Assembly (NCBI RefSeq): GCF_025698545.1
Contig: NC_068566.1
Coordinates: forward strand, 45,363,192-45,427,191
Reading direction: 5' to 3'
Origin: Gossypium raimondii
Taxonomy: Eukaryota > Streptophyta > Magnoliopsida > Malvales > Malvaceae
Length of the DNA stretch: 64,000 nucleotides
How positions within the stretch are numbered: position 1 is the first letter of the stretch; every line of letters begins with the position of its first letter. This document shows positions 36,990 to 48,629 of this stretch, piece after piece. The notes under the pieces are model-generated. The model did no database searches. It was not told where the DNA came from and saw only the letters and a list, made by a program, of their open reading frames with translations. Both the position numbers and the translations under genes were made by a program.

Positions 36990-38370
36990 TTTTTTGTAGT
37001 TAAAATCCTCGCAAAACGAGTGAGTCTTTTAATAAATATTGCAGGTTTGCCCTTGATCATATCCTTCTTGCTAAATTTTAAATGAGGAGGTGAAAGTGGT
37101 CCAGAAGTTTTGAAGAAAGCTCCATTCATGAACAAGTCTCCTTCTAATCCTCATACCCAATACCTCAATTCTAACTCTAGTGCATAGCTTTTATTGGTTA
37201 TCTACAAAAATTGTAACAAAAAAGAGCAAATTAATGGTACAACCAAAAGATACATTTCTAGTTGGATCATGTTTATTGCAATTACAAAATTAAAGAAAGC
37301 TATCAATTCTTTAATTATATTTTTTATTTACCTCTTTGGCTAAAGGGTCATCCGAAGCAATGAACTTATTTCCTTGGCTAATAATGGTAGGATACGTGCT
37401 ACCACCAATGACATATATTTTTCAATAAGTAGAGTCATTGTTGACGACATGAAAGAATCCTCATTGACATCTAGGCATTCTTTGTACCAATTCCTTGCCA
37501 AAATGATTGAAGGCAACTGTGACTTGCAAGTATTGATCTTTAGCGTAAATGTCACTTGCACCCAATAAGACCACTTGAAAGAAAATTCCAAAAATGTTTA
37601 GTTGAAATTGGATGACAAAATGTGTAGGTTTTTCAGTATTTTAAGGTAAAACTTACCTTATTGTGATGGGTGAAATGACAGTTTGATATGGTGATGGCAG
37701 TGGAATCTTGTATTGCATCAATAAGTCCATCTTGACACTCAGACATTGAAATATGATCAAGCCAAATATTTAACGATCTAAAGATAGAAATCCCATCTCC
37801 ATCACCAACCATTCAATAATCATAGTGATCTTCAAAGTTTCTAATTAAGCCACTTTGGCTTTCAACAATGTGATGAACATGAATGTTGTGAATTATGACA
37901 TTCTACAAAAATTGAAGTGTAATGCCATCTCCATGTGCTATTTGAACATTAGCTCTATGACCATTAATTGTCTTGTGGCTTTGAACTAATAGCTCTTGTG
38001 ATAATTTTTATGTTCATATTATGAGAAAAAAATTATCCATAATGGCCTTTTCTAGATCACAACATGACATAAAGTTCCTTGTTTAGGGTTTAAGACGTCA
38101 TCATTAGTATTATCTGTCACCAAATAGTACTCGTCTTTATTTCCACCAAAATTTTTGTAACCAAAACCAAACACACATTTCGCTACTCTTTTGCAATTCT
38201 TGGCCCAACTCTTCTTGTACTGCCAACACCTATCAATTGGATTAGTAGCCAAGAATGGACCAGTGTACTTTTTATGTTTACGGCTCGAGTATCTTTTTGT
38301 ATTATTGGTAATAACATCCTTAAATTCTATGATTTGGTTGGTACTAGTTTTAATGAGAGCCCTGCAACAA
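36990..38370 (-). pseudogene. Pectate lyase pseudogene
   Basis: Read on the minus strand, successive segments in changing frames match a plant pectate lyase in order. They are NPIDRCWQYKKSWAKNCKR and KDEYYLVTDNTNDDVLNPK at 38250-38060. Next come the middle domain with GDGISIF and [19 protein letters not shown] at about 37820-37700 and [15 protein letters not shown] near 37690. After an intron at about 37660-37580 come VAFNHFG and LVQRMPRC, then GFFHVVNN, and finally GDLFMNGAFFKTSG near 37120. Breaks include TGA where Trp is expected in PRCQWGFF (near 37500), a stop shortly after NND, a stop and frameshift soon after GTLCHVVI (near 38050), and others. Exon-intron structure survives at least in part, so it is a decayed duplicate rather than a processed copy. 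Confidence 0.85.
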
Positions 38371-38837
38371 ATTGTCCAAAATAATATATAATGCCCCTAT
38401 TTAACATATCTTTAAGAAAAGAATTAAGATCTTGTTAATGGTTGGTAATGTGACTAATTGATAGATTTTTTGTGCTTAATTTTGATAAATTCTTAAATGA
38501 GGCGCTACTAATTCTTGGGTGCAAAAGCAAACCCGAAAAGTAAAAAAGAGTAGGAAATTGGGCTGCCGTGAAAGTTCTGAGCCAAAGAATAAAGTTGATA
38601 GACAAGAATTTTTATATATTAAAGAGTTTAAGTATGATTAAACTTTTAGATTTTTTAATATATTTTTATATAATGGTTTAATTAGGTAAATATGTCGATT
38701 TTAGAACGAAATGAGGGTTTTAGGCATTTTTTTTTAAATTTAGAGAAATAGGCCCTTTTTAGGGAGAGAAATCAAAAACGTGTCCTGGGAAAAATGCTTT
38801 CTGAAAAATGTTTTCTACAAAAACGCGTTTTTCTTAA

Positions 38838-38915
38838 CATATCAGCTCATCTGGTTAGATTGTCAAATAACAATGATTTCATTCTTAAGTCCCAAGTTTA
38901 ATTCTTCTTTTAAGC
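38838..38915 (+). repeat. tRNA-derived SINE fragment
   Basis: CAGCTCATCTGGTTAGATTG resembles a tRNA A box region, and CCCAAGTTTAATTCTTCT sits where a B box (GGTTCGAATCC) would. The body between is short, as in tRNA-related SINE heads. It is degenerate. Confidence 0.4.
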
Positions 38916-39298
38916 ACATTTGTATTTTTATTTCATGTTGTTTTAATTTTTATTTTAATTAATTTTTTAATTAATAAATATATTATTTCTAATTTTTTAA
39001 TTTTTAATTCATCTTTTAATTAATAACTATTTTATATATAAAAATAAAATAATAAATATGTAATTATATAATAAAACATATATTTTATATATACCATTAT
39101 GTTAAAATATTTTAATTAATAACTCCTTCATTTATATAAATAAATTAATAATTATATAATTATAAAATAAAATATATATTCTTTTTATATTTATCATTAT
39201 GTTTGTTATATTTTATTTCTTAAAAACATCAACTAATTTCTCTTAATATATATATATTTTTTATAGATAATTTTTACACATGAAATATTTATGTTTTA

Positions 39299-39500
39299 AA
39301 AAGGTTAGATGTAGGGAGGAGGAATCGTTAGATGATAGCGGTGGAGATGTGGTCGTTGACTCCTCAGAAGGAGAGTACATCTCGTTCAAGGAGACATTGA
39401 TGAATTCATTTGGAGGTAAATAGGTAATACAAACACCCAAGGCTGTGAAGTAAGATGTTGATATTGAGATTCTAAAAGGTAATGTGATATCGTTTTTTCA
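39299..39500 (+). mobile_element. LINE ORF1-like fragment
   Basis: The plus-strand reading KVRCREEESLDD followed by VVDSSEGEYISFKETLMNS resembles the N-terminal segment of cotton-type LINE ORF1 proteins that carry DUF4283. It is only about 60 codons long, with a stop after FGGK near 39420. The assignment is from memory and weak. Confidence 0.35.
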
Positions 39501-39519
39501 CTTAATATCTCTTTCAGAG

Positions 39520-39770
39520 CAATTATTTTTGTTTAGAATAGTTGTTATTTAAAATAATCGTTGCTCAAGAATAACTATGTTTAAAACTGAATTTTAGTTA
39601 GAACAACTGACATTCAATGTAGCTGTTATCAGAAAGCAATTCTTGTTAAGAACGACTAAAGTTTGAAACGATTCTTGTTTCAAATAATGATGTTTCAGAA
39701 ATAGCTATATTTAGAACCATCATTGTTTGGAACAACTTGTATTTAAAACAATTTTGTTTTTTTGAAAGAG
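39520..39770. repeat. Degenerate tandem repeat around GAACAATTCTTGTT
   Basis: A short motif of the type GAACGATTCTTGTTTAAAAC recurs roughly every 25-35 bases with many changes (for example AGAATAGTTGTTATTTAAAA, AAACGATTCTTGTTTCAAAT, GGAACAACTTGTATTTAAAA). It is probably an old minisatellite. Confidence 0.4.
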
Positions 39771-39775
39771 TAGAA

Positions 39776-39897
39776 CATTGGTAACTAAAGCATTTCATAC
39801 TAGTCAACTCCAATTCAGTATATTGGGTAAATGACTCATAGATGATGTAGCTTGACTTAGAGATTGTGGAATCATAACTTGCATTAGAAGTTAAATG
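39776..39897 (+). repeat. 122-bp direct repeat, copy 1
   Basis: It begins CATTGGTAACTAAAGCATTT and ends GCATTAGAAGTTAAATG. It differs from the copy at 41034-41155 at two positions that I can see (CTCATAG versus CTTATAG, GATTGTGG versus GATAGTGG). It lies downstream of the MurE gene. Confidence 0.9.
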
Positions 39898-40520
39898 ATA
39901 TTACTTCACCAAAGTAGAACAAGTGGAAGTAACCTTAGAATATGTCGGGAGTTTTTTGAGTTATTTTCACTCTTGGAATAATCCGAAGAGTTTAACTTAG
40001 TGAATCAGGTATGAAGGTAATTAAAAAACTTTCCTCTTAATGTTTTCTTGTAACATTGAGTGTTTCTCCCTTTTAGAAACCTAGTGAATTCTTATTCACT
40101 ATTCATCATCACCTACAAAATCATTTTATAATAAGAAAATCATTAATGCCTTCATGATTGAAAAATATAAGTTATTATTCTTATTAATTGCTAGCTTTGT
40201 AACTCTTATTCTTGAAATACTATAAATACGAGTTTTTCATAACTGGTAAAAAGATTTTTGGCACGTTCTAAGTCTTAAAGCTATCCTTAAAATTCTCTCA
40301 ACTTAATTTTTTTTGTTCAACCTTATTATCAGCCACATTCCCTTTCTTCACCATACTAACCACCAACTATCGCTACGTTTAGTGTTACCAAATTTACTTC
40401 AGTCTTCCTCTTCGCTTTCTTCCGATGCCTCCCATTTACTTGGTTGCAATGCTTCCTCTCTCTCCACCAAAGAACCCTCTACACAAAGATGAAGCTACCG
40501 CCATCTGAATTCACAAGTGT

Positions 40521-43500
40521 TTATCCGGCTTGGCGAAGTACATTAACATATTTCAACGCATCTCGGCATTCCTCACGATCATCAAAAAACTCTTTTTTGT
40601 CACCTTGAATTAGATATGTTTCATGGCCTTTACCAGCAATCACCTGCAACCGATAGTGGATCAAATTAGCAAATACGCATAGCACATAATTATGAGCTAA
40701 ATTAAGCTAACTGCAAGATGCATCAGAAAGATTGTTTTGTATGTAATTGGTAATCTAAAGATATAGCCCTTAGTCAATGGGATCATAGTGAGCAAGTGAT
40801 TGATTTAAGTACAATGTTGTCTAAAGTAGAGATAGCTCGTTTCGGTTATCAGAGAAACATTAATTCTCAAGTAAAGATAAAGATATATTAGTTTGCATTG
40901 ACAACACATTGAACTAAACCTAACATATATTAATCTTAAAATCGTTTAAAGATTAATTCACTTGTAAAGTTCATTGTGCATTCACTTTAATCCTCAGTAA
41001 ATAACTACATGTGTTTGACAATATACTTTGATGCATTGGTAACTAAAGCATTTCATACTAGTCAACTCCAATTCAGTATATTGGGTAAATGACTTATAGA
41101 TGATGTAGCTTGACTTAGAGATAGTGGAATCATAACTTGCATTAGAAGTTAAATGTATTCTCTAAATGACATTGTATGATTTATGAATTGGGAAATCAAT
41201 TATGATACTTTTAGTGATTTAACTCCACGACTAATAACAATATAATTAATAGACGAAGAGGAACTTAATTACATGTTATCATATATGAACAACTGATCCA
41301 TCACTAGCTTACTAACTCTTTAAGGGAATATCATGTTAAATTATGAAATAAGCACCTAGATTGAAATAATCAAGAATCCACCTCTTACCAACTTAAGAGT
41401 AGAGTACTGCCAAAATGATCTCAACATCACTTTGAAGATTCAACATCAATAACATTTGCATGATTATTTTGCTGCTCCTATGGTTCTAAATTATCTTTAT
41501 TCTTTGGAAATCTTTCTTTATGTGCCCAAACATCTTCCAATAATAATACTATATTTTTTCTTGAACTGCGATCTAGAATAACTTTTGCTTGAATTTCCAC
41601 CTATTGACTTAAATCTCCCTCAAGCAACCTAACCTTCACCTTGATGATTTTCACCAGCATTACTAGCGAGTTTCTTTCTTAACTCACTAGAACCTCATAT
41701 CACCTCCTCAAGAGAAATAGCATAATGACTGTACAACATAATATCAACAAAATTCCCATATTTTGAAGATAAAAAAACACAAAACAATCAATTTTTTATC
41801 CTAATCATCAATTTTAATATCAATATTGTTAAGATCCATGATATAGAATTAAAGGTGTCAAGGTACAGTGAAATAGGCGTACCTTCCTCCATTTTCAGGG
41901 TGTAATGTCGCTACTTAAAGTAGAGTTGGTTCATCAATAACTTCATAATGTACTTACTCTTTAATAGGAGCCACAAATTGGACATGGTGGTTTCTTTGGC
42001 TACCTTTTGTACATCACCCAGACTCAACAAAATAGCACATATTTTTAATAGCTACAGTGAAATATGCTTTTTTCAGTATCTCATATTTTTATTATCTCTA
42101 ACGGACAATGCCTTAAGCAATTCTTGTTGAATCAGCATCAGTCGCATCTTAAGTGATAATGAAAGTAACAAAAGAAATATCATAAGCACAACCACTTTGC
42201 AAATACCATAAAAGCAATCAAAACAAAGCTCTAATGCCAATGGATCGACGAAAGCATGTTAATATGACCACAAATAAATTTATCAAGAAAAAATAAGACA
42301 CGACAAGAAATATCATGCAAGTAACCTACATCTACAAGTAGAGGCAATCATAAATTTCACTATAACAACAAAGTGAAGATTAAAAATGTTTTGACACTCA
42401 AAATACAACCCGAAAAGCTTACAACTCACACTTGAAAAATAGGCTTAGATATGTGGAAGATATTTCAAGATTAATTTTTAAGTTACGAATATGGATATAT
42501 AATGATTTGATATTCTGGTGCTGTAGTTTTTTACCTCCACAAGTGAGGTTAAGAAACCATCATTTGTACTAAAATACTCCACCAATATATCAAATCATAA
42601 TTCTATTAGTATTGTTATATTAAATGTAATAGTTGATTTTTTATTATTATTTTGGAACATATCTATTTATCTTTTAATTTCTTAATTTCTTTTTCAAAAT
42701 TTTCATTATACTTCAATTTTTTTTAAAAATTCCTTCTAGCGTGTTACTAGTGTTATATAGAGAGAGAGGTACTGCGCAACTCTTTTTAATGAGGACTGCA
42801 GTTATACAAGGATCAGAAAAGAACATCCAAGCTTCAGAAAACTTACAATCATATCGCCTTCTTTGCCCATTGCGATAGCACTACGTATAGCCACTCGCCT
42901 TGTACTATGCACAAAAAGTTGATGACCATTTGGCAGAGGTGGATAGAAATCATTTTCTTCATATTTCAAATAATCCTGCATGGTCCGTCCTACACCGGCT
43001 AACATGTCATCCAAGATGTCCACTGATTAAAGAAGGAAACATGCAAGAAATTAGCCTCAATGTTTCTCGATAACTCATGATGATTTTACTGTTTTCTTAT
43101 ACTTACATGGATCTTCACTCCTAGGATTATCAGATGTAAGAATCGTCACTTCACTTTTATCTGTTGATATTTTGGCCATCGTTGGTCTTTTCCACTGGTC
43201 CCTATCCCCTCCACAACCAAGAACTTTCTCCCAAATAACATAATTAGTTAGAAATTAACGGAAAAACCAAAAAAAAAAAAAGATAATCACTTTTATCTGT
43301 TCGGGTCAATTTCGTATTTGGGTCAATCAGTGATTTTCGTTTGAAGCAGAAGTTAAAAGGAAAACACAAAAGTGAGAAGCCTACCAGTAATAATCCTCTT
43401 TGGTGCAAGCTCCCTTACAAAATCAAGCAGTCTATAAACAGCATCAGGAGTGTGAGCATAGTCCACAATTACCCCAAATGCCTGCCCTTCATCTATTACT

Positions 43501-44816
43501 TCACACCTGCCAGGAACAGCATCCACCTTTTCGATCCCTCTACCAATGTCCTCCAACGAATCTGCCCCCACTGCAATCCCAACAGCCACAGCTGCAAGAA
43601 TATTATATATATTATGCCTTCCAAGCAAACCTGATGAAATCTTCAATACCCCACGTGGTGTATTAACCAAGACCTGAGTCTCAAACAAGGACAACTCAAA
43701 TTCCAAGGGATGAACATCAGCATTCTTGTTATCCATTGCAAAGGTCACCAAAGGAACGTCAGGGTTGCCTTGGGCAATAAAAAAATGTGCATTTGGATCA
43801 TCAATGTTAACAACTTTCCTATGCCTCTCGGGATCCACCATCATTTGGAACAATTTTGCTTTAGCTTTCCTATACTCTTCCTCAGTCACATGAAAATCTA
43901 AATGATCCCTAGTCAAATTGGTAAACACAGCTACATTGAAATCAACCATATTACACCTCCTTACAGCTAGTCCTTGAGAAGAAACCTCCATAACAAGTGC
44001 TTCTGACCCGTTATGCAACATCTTAGCCATCAAATTCTGAACTAAAACAGCATCTGGGGTCGTATATGATGATTCCAACTTATTGTCCCCATATACATAA
44101 TAAGCAACCGTGCCTAGCAACCCAATTCGAAGACCCATAGCTTCATACATGCCTTTTATCAAATAAGACGTCGTTGTTTTACCATTGGTCCCAGTGATCC
44201 CAATAACAGCCATATTCTTCGATGGGTACCTGTAAAAAGAAGCAGCTAGCAAAGGCAAAACCAAATTAGTATCTTCAACAATGACCAATGCCTTGCATCT
44301 CAAGGTATATCCAATGTTAATCTCTTTACTTGCTATAACAGCAACAGCTCCTCTCTTATCAACTTCATTTATATACAAATGCCCATCAGTTCTCGACCCA
44401 ACACAACAAACAAACAAATCCCCAGCACTAACCACCGTAGAATCATGCTGTATCCCTGTTATTTGAACCCCTAAATCACCATAAATCGACAGCGGCACTA
44501 CTTTACTATCATCTAAAAGCTCAGCTAAACTCATTTTAAACTTGGGTTCCACAATTCTAACTTCATTAATCTTACCATTACTCTCTTCTAAATCTGACTC
44601 GTTCTTTCTAAAATCTTCTTCTTGGACTTTGCTATCACGGGCGGCTTGGCAGTGAATTTGCTGGAACTTTTCCACGCCGATCGCCGGAAGCCGGCGAAAA
44701 GGTTCACCAAGAAGATGGCGGCGGTGGTGGTGGGGGTGACGCGTTTTTAGAGAGGATTGGTTGTAGTGAGGAGAAAGAAGGGTGGGGGGAGAGAGAAGGG
44801 TGAAACTGAAAGCCAT
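40521..44816 (-). CDS. MURE: Chloroplast MurE homologue, short form with altered C-terminus
   Basis: Four exons: 44816-43385, 43223-43107, 43022-42847, 40643-40521. They total 1848 bases, 615 residues. A transit-peptide-like N-terminus (about 1-60) precedes the Mur ligase N domain ([19 protein letters not shown]), the ATP loop [34 protein letters not shown], the KAKAKLF lysine region, [32 protein letters not shown] and AGKGHETY. In bacteria MurE adds diaminopimelate to a UDP-muramyl dipeptide. In angiosperm plastids the homologue (PAP11) belongs to the plastid-encoded RNA polymerase complex. As I recall, plant MurE is about 770 residues with a long acidic linker after the transit peptide; here that linker is absent. 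The stop after RQAG appears to come from a one-base loss, because the next frame reads INTCEFRWR, like the family tail. The last intron is 2.2 kb. Confidence 0.9.
41034..41155 (+). repeat. 122-bp direct repeat, copy 2 (in the last MurE intron)
   Basis: Nearly identical to 39776-39897, in the same orientation, 1258 bases apart. The two copies bracket the terminal MurE exon and 3' end. Confidence 0.9.
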
Positions 44817-44978
44817 TGCAAGAGCTTCAGTACTTGGAGTTGCAGTGAGGTTCTAATGAAGACAGATCAGGGAGGTGGTTGTTGAATGCTTATGTTTCTT
44901 TAGTGAAAATGTGGAGGGGACAAGGGGTGGACAGAGGTCTTCAATTCAATGGCATCGACACTCAGCGAACAGTGGGAT

Positions 44979-44990
44979 TTTTATATATAG
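44979..44990 (-). promoter_or_regulatory. TATA box of the MurE homologue
   Basis: CTATATATAAAA on the minus strand lies about 165 bases upstream of the MurE ATG. It is a strong plant TATA match with a GC-richer leader between it and the start. Confidence 0.55.
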
Positions 44991-45284
44991 TGAGAGTTAT
45001 AAGTAAACTATAACGGTGTAAATTCTCCTTTCCCCGCTCCACTATTTCAAAGTTATTATTTAAATTGTTAAATTATTTAAAAAAAATTAAGTTATTAGTC
45101 TACTAAATGTTTTATTTTTAAAATTTCGCAAGTTTTAAGTATAATACAGTGAATTAGTACTCATTAATCAGAAGAAAAATACACCTTAGATCTAAATCGA
45201 TTTAACGGTCAGTATCAGAAATCAAAGAAAAAATTGTTTAAATTTTGATTTGCAGATATTTACACATGATTTAATGACTAATGG

Positions 45285-46468
45285 TAGAGTTTACTTAGCT
45301 TTTTTATTAAAACAACTTTAAAATTTTAATAAATTATGAAAATCACTCACTTTCTTGATTATATACGTAAATGACTTGAAATAAATAACAAAAGTTGGTA
45401 GAGCCAAAGAGATTGGCGCCACCAACATGCCATATCAATCTTGGGGATTAAAAAATCAAGTTTTTTTGATGGAGCCATAGAGAATGACGCTACATATATA
45501 AATATTAGGGAAATACTTGTATTTCTCTATAATTAAAGGGCCAAAAAATAAATAATGGTTGTGGAGCCATTCTAAATGGTGCTACCACTCTATGTTAGGC
45601 TTAATTTTTTTTAGTTTTTTTTAATTTAAAAAATATATTATTTTATTTGGTGAAGTCATCCTAAATGACGTCACTAGTTTAATTTATTACCAATTTTTTT
45701 AAAATGTTTTCTTAATTTAAAATTAAAAAAATGGTAATAAATTACACTGGTGGCACCATTCAGAATGGTTCCACCACCATTGTTTATTTTTTGGCCCCCC
45801 AAGTATTAAAAAATATCAATATTTGGTTGACATGACATGTTGGTAGTAGAGGTGCTCATGGGCCGGGCAGCCCGGCCCGGCCCGACGGCCCGCCCGAAAT
45901 ATGAGAGGGTTTGGGTAAAAATATAGGCCAAAATATGGGCTTGGGAAAAAAGCGAGGCCTGTTTAGAAAGCGGGCGGGCCTCGGCACCACTTTTTGGCAC
46001 GAGCCGCCCGCCCGATATAATAAATATATTTATTTTTTTAATTTTAAAATATTTTTTACATACTTTTTTAATTTTTTTTAATTTTAAAATATTTTTAAAA
46101 TACTTTTTTTTAATTTTTTTAATTTTAAAATATTTTAAAACTTTTTTTAATTTTTTAAAATTTTTAAAATAAAAATGGGCCGGGCCGGGCCCGGGCTTAT
46201 GATTTTTTTCCCGGGCCGGGCTTGGGCAAAATCTTAGGCCCATATTCCGGGCCGGGCCGGACCCGGGCCTAGGACCCGAGCCGAAATTTTTTATGGGCCC
46301 GGCCCGGCCCATGAGCACCTCTAGACTTGGTAGCATCAATCTCTTTGATTCCACCAACTTTTACTATTTATTTCAAGTTATTTAGATACATAATCAAGAA
46401 AGTAAGTAATTTTCATAATTTATTAAAACTTTAAAGTCATTTTAATAAAAAAAAGTCAATTTACTCTA
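45285..46468. repeat. Second compound palindrome (foldback) with nested MITE
   Basis: The outer left arm (TAGAGTTTACTTAGC, AATAAATTATGAAAATCACT, TTTCTTGATTATATACGTAA, ACTTGAAATAAATAACAAAA) pairs with the outer right arm (TTTTACTATTTATTTCAAGT, ATACATAATCAAGAAAGTAA, CATAATTTATTAAAACTTTA, ACTCTA). Inside are unit hairpins such as GTGGAGCCATTCTAAATGGT, GTGGCACCATTCAGAATGGT and GTCATCCTAAATGACGTCAC, separated by AT-rich runs. A hAT-type MITE sits in the right half (45847-46323). No coding region is present. Confidence 0.7.
45847..46323. mobile_element. hAT-type MITE, family H, copy A (nested)
   Basis: The terminal inverted repeats are TAGAGGTGCTCATGGGCCGG and the exact inverse ending CCATGAGCACCTCTA. 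GC-rich arms with repeated GGCCCG surround an AAATTTT-rich core. The left flank TTGGTAG reappears three bases past the right end (GAC TTGGTAG), so the duplication is not clean. It is inserted into the compound palindrome. Confidence 0.75.
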
Positions 46469-46604
46469 AATAATAATTATTTACTTTTCAATAATATTAT
46501 TACAAGAAAAGTCTTGAAAATTAACCTGCAATAATTAGTATGCCAACTAAAAGCAAATTAAAGCTAACGAAGAGAAAAAAGCAAACCTATTGTGTTTTAA
46601 TTCA

Positions 46605-46745
46605 ATTAGTATGAGTATTGTTATCAATACAAGAGGACATAAGTTTAAGTGCAGTGAAACACATTATCCTCCTATTTATGAATTGGGGAGGGACTATGAG
46701 TAACTCTAGATATTGTGTAAAAAATAAGATCTTTTCAAAATAAAT
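46605..46745 (+). mobile_element. tRNA-derived SINE, family S2
   Basis: It contains ATTAGTATGAGTATTGTTAT, AAGTTTAAGTGCAGTGAAAC (B-box position), CATTATCCTCCTATTTATGA and GGGAGGGACTATGAGTAACT, in the same order as the copies at 57045, 60838 and 60475 (inverted). Confidence 0.6.
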
Positions 46746-47769
46746 AAAATTCTCTCCTTATTTAATCTTATTAATATAATATTTTATATTATTTTGAATG
46801 AAAAACAATTACGTAATTTGAATACGATAAAAAATTGAACAAAAATATTAACGAAATCAAAGTTTAAGATTAAAAAATTTAAATAATTTGTGTTCAATTT
46901 TCTATTTAAGTATTTCAAAAACTAGCGCAATACATTGTTAAGAAAACCTCTAAAATTCTTTCGAGTATAGAAACAATTGTTATAAAATATAAAGAGATGA
47001 AAAGAATAAAGAACAAAGAAAGTATGAAAGCAATAGAGAATGTACTTTTTAATCAAAATGGATGATTACAATGTTTCATCGTAGTCTCTATTTATAGACA
47101 TAAGAGGTATAAAACAAGTAGAGATCTAATTCTAATACCTATTAGAATTTAAAGTACATTAAAACTTTATCTTGATCATGATGGACATCCGGATATTCAT
47201 AACAACAATAATATGTTTTTCAAAAACAGTTATCAAAAACGTGTTTAGCTAGATATATTTTCAATCCATTTTATTTAAAACACGTCTTTAAATTAAAATA
47301 CTCGGATGAAATGTGTTAGATTTTAAATTAACTAAGTGGATCCAAACGCATAATAAATATATATAGTACTTGAAAATCAAGCATGAATATCTCAACAATA
47401 TGTCAAAGATCGAAAATATCTCTGAAAATATTAGAAAGTAAATAATAATTTAACTGTAACACTTTATAATAGAATCTGTATACCTAGAGAACTTTCAATA
47501 AATTACAACCATTGTTGAGATGAATTTGATTGAATCATTGTATAATTCGGGTCACTCACTTAGACTTGAAGACTTGTTTAAAAAGTAAAAGGGTTTAGAC
47601 AAAAATATAAACCTAAAAGATGAGCTTAAACGAAAAATAAAACTCGTTTTTTAAATCGGTCGTGCATTAAATAAGATATTTTGACCCGATCATGAGCCCA
47701 TATTCTAAAATTTCATTTTCCTTATCTTTTTTTTTTCCCTTCTAAAACATTATCCTCCTCTTACATTTA

Positions 47770-48060
47770 AAAAATTATAAAATGGTCATTAAACTATTCT
47801 AAAGTTTTCATTTAAGTATTGAACTATTTGAAAGCTTTTATTTAAATCACCGAGTTGTTTTTTCTTTCCCAAAAAAGCCCGACTAACAAGCTCCAAGTAA
47901 CGATTCAACGATCGACATGATAGTCCATGGATCAATACCCATCAACAAATAGAAGAACATACATTAGATCCAAATCGATCTAACGGTTGGTGTCATAGAT
48001 TGGAGAATAAATTTATTTAGATTTTGGATTACAGATTTGTTATGTTCAAATTTATTTCAT
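47770..48060. repeat. MITE-like repeat with GATCCAAATCGATCTAACGG
   Basis: It shares AAATGGTCATTAAACTATTC, TAACAAGCTCCAAGTAACGA and GATCCAAATCGATCTAACGG with 61395-61640, and the last block with 45165-45265. No coding capacity is seen. Confidence 0.5.
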
Positions 48061-48629
48061 ATAAAAATTTTGAACTGTAAAAGCAAAGGCTAATCTATAA
48101 AATTTTTTAAGAGGGGCCAAAAATGAATTATAAATTTTTGAGAGGTCAAAATATAATTTTACCATATATTAGTTTATGATTTCATCATTTTTGAAAATGA
48201 CTAAACATTTTATTTTATTTTGGCCAAAGCGCAATTTTACATATATAAATTTATAATTTAATGATTTTTAAGGGGGCTAAAATGTAATTTTCTATTTGGC
48301 TTGGCCACTTTTGCATTCACCTCTATGTAGAAGAGAAAATGAGAGTTTTTGATGGGTGCGTGGACTGCAAACAAAGAAAGCCATACAACATCAATTTTAG
48401 TAGTCCAGCGAATTAAATGGAAAATTTTGAATAACTCAATAATTATTTTGTAACTTTTTAAAATTAAGTCACCAAAATATGAATTTATTAATCGTTTAAT
48501 GTCCTTAAATGTAATTTAACCTTTAAAAACAAATATATTTTAAATGTACCAATTTGCCGAAAATCAAGATTCACATAAGCTAAATAGTGCCTTTTTTTTT
48601 GAATAATATAACTGGGCTATATAAATAAA

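Larger units (their letters stand above)
38400..40520. other. Intergenic region downstream of MurE, repeat-rich
   Basis: It holds a tRNA-like SINE fragment (38838-38915), an extremely AT-rich stretch (38930-39290), a LINE ORF1-like scrap (39299-39500), a degenerate tandem repeat (39520-39770) and one copy of a 122-bp direct repeat (39776-39897). The last 200 bases include the MurE 3' UTR. I see no gene. Confidence 0.55.

Noticed and set aside
42170-42260. Sequence resembling the inverse of a Met-tRNA primer-binding site (GCTCTAATGCCAATGGATC) in the MurE intron
   Set aside because: No paired terminal repeats or element genes are visible nearby, so I do not call an LTR element here.
45806-46357. 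183-codon open frame on the minus strand
   Set aside because: It runs through the GGCCCG arms and AT core of a hAT-type MITE; composition and inverted ends explain it fully.
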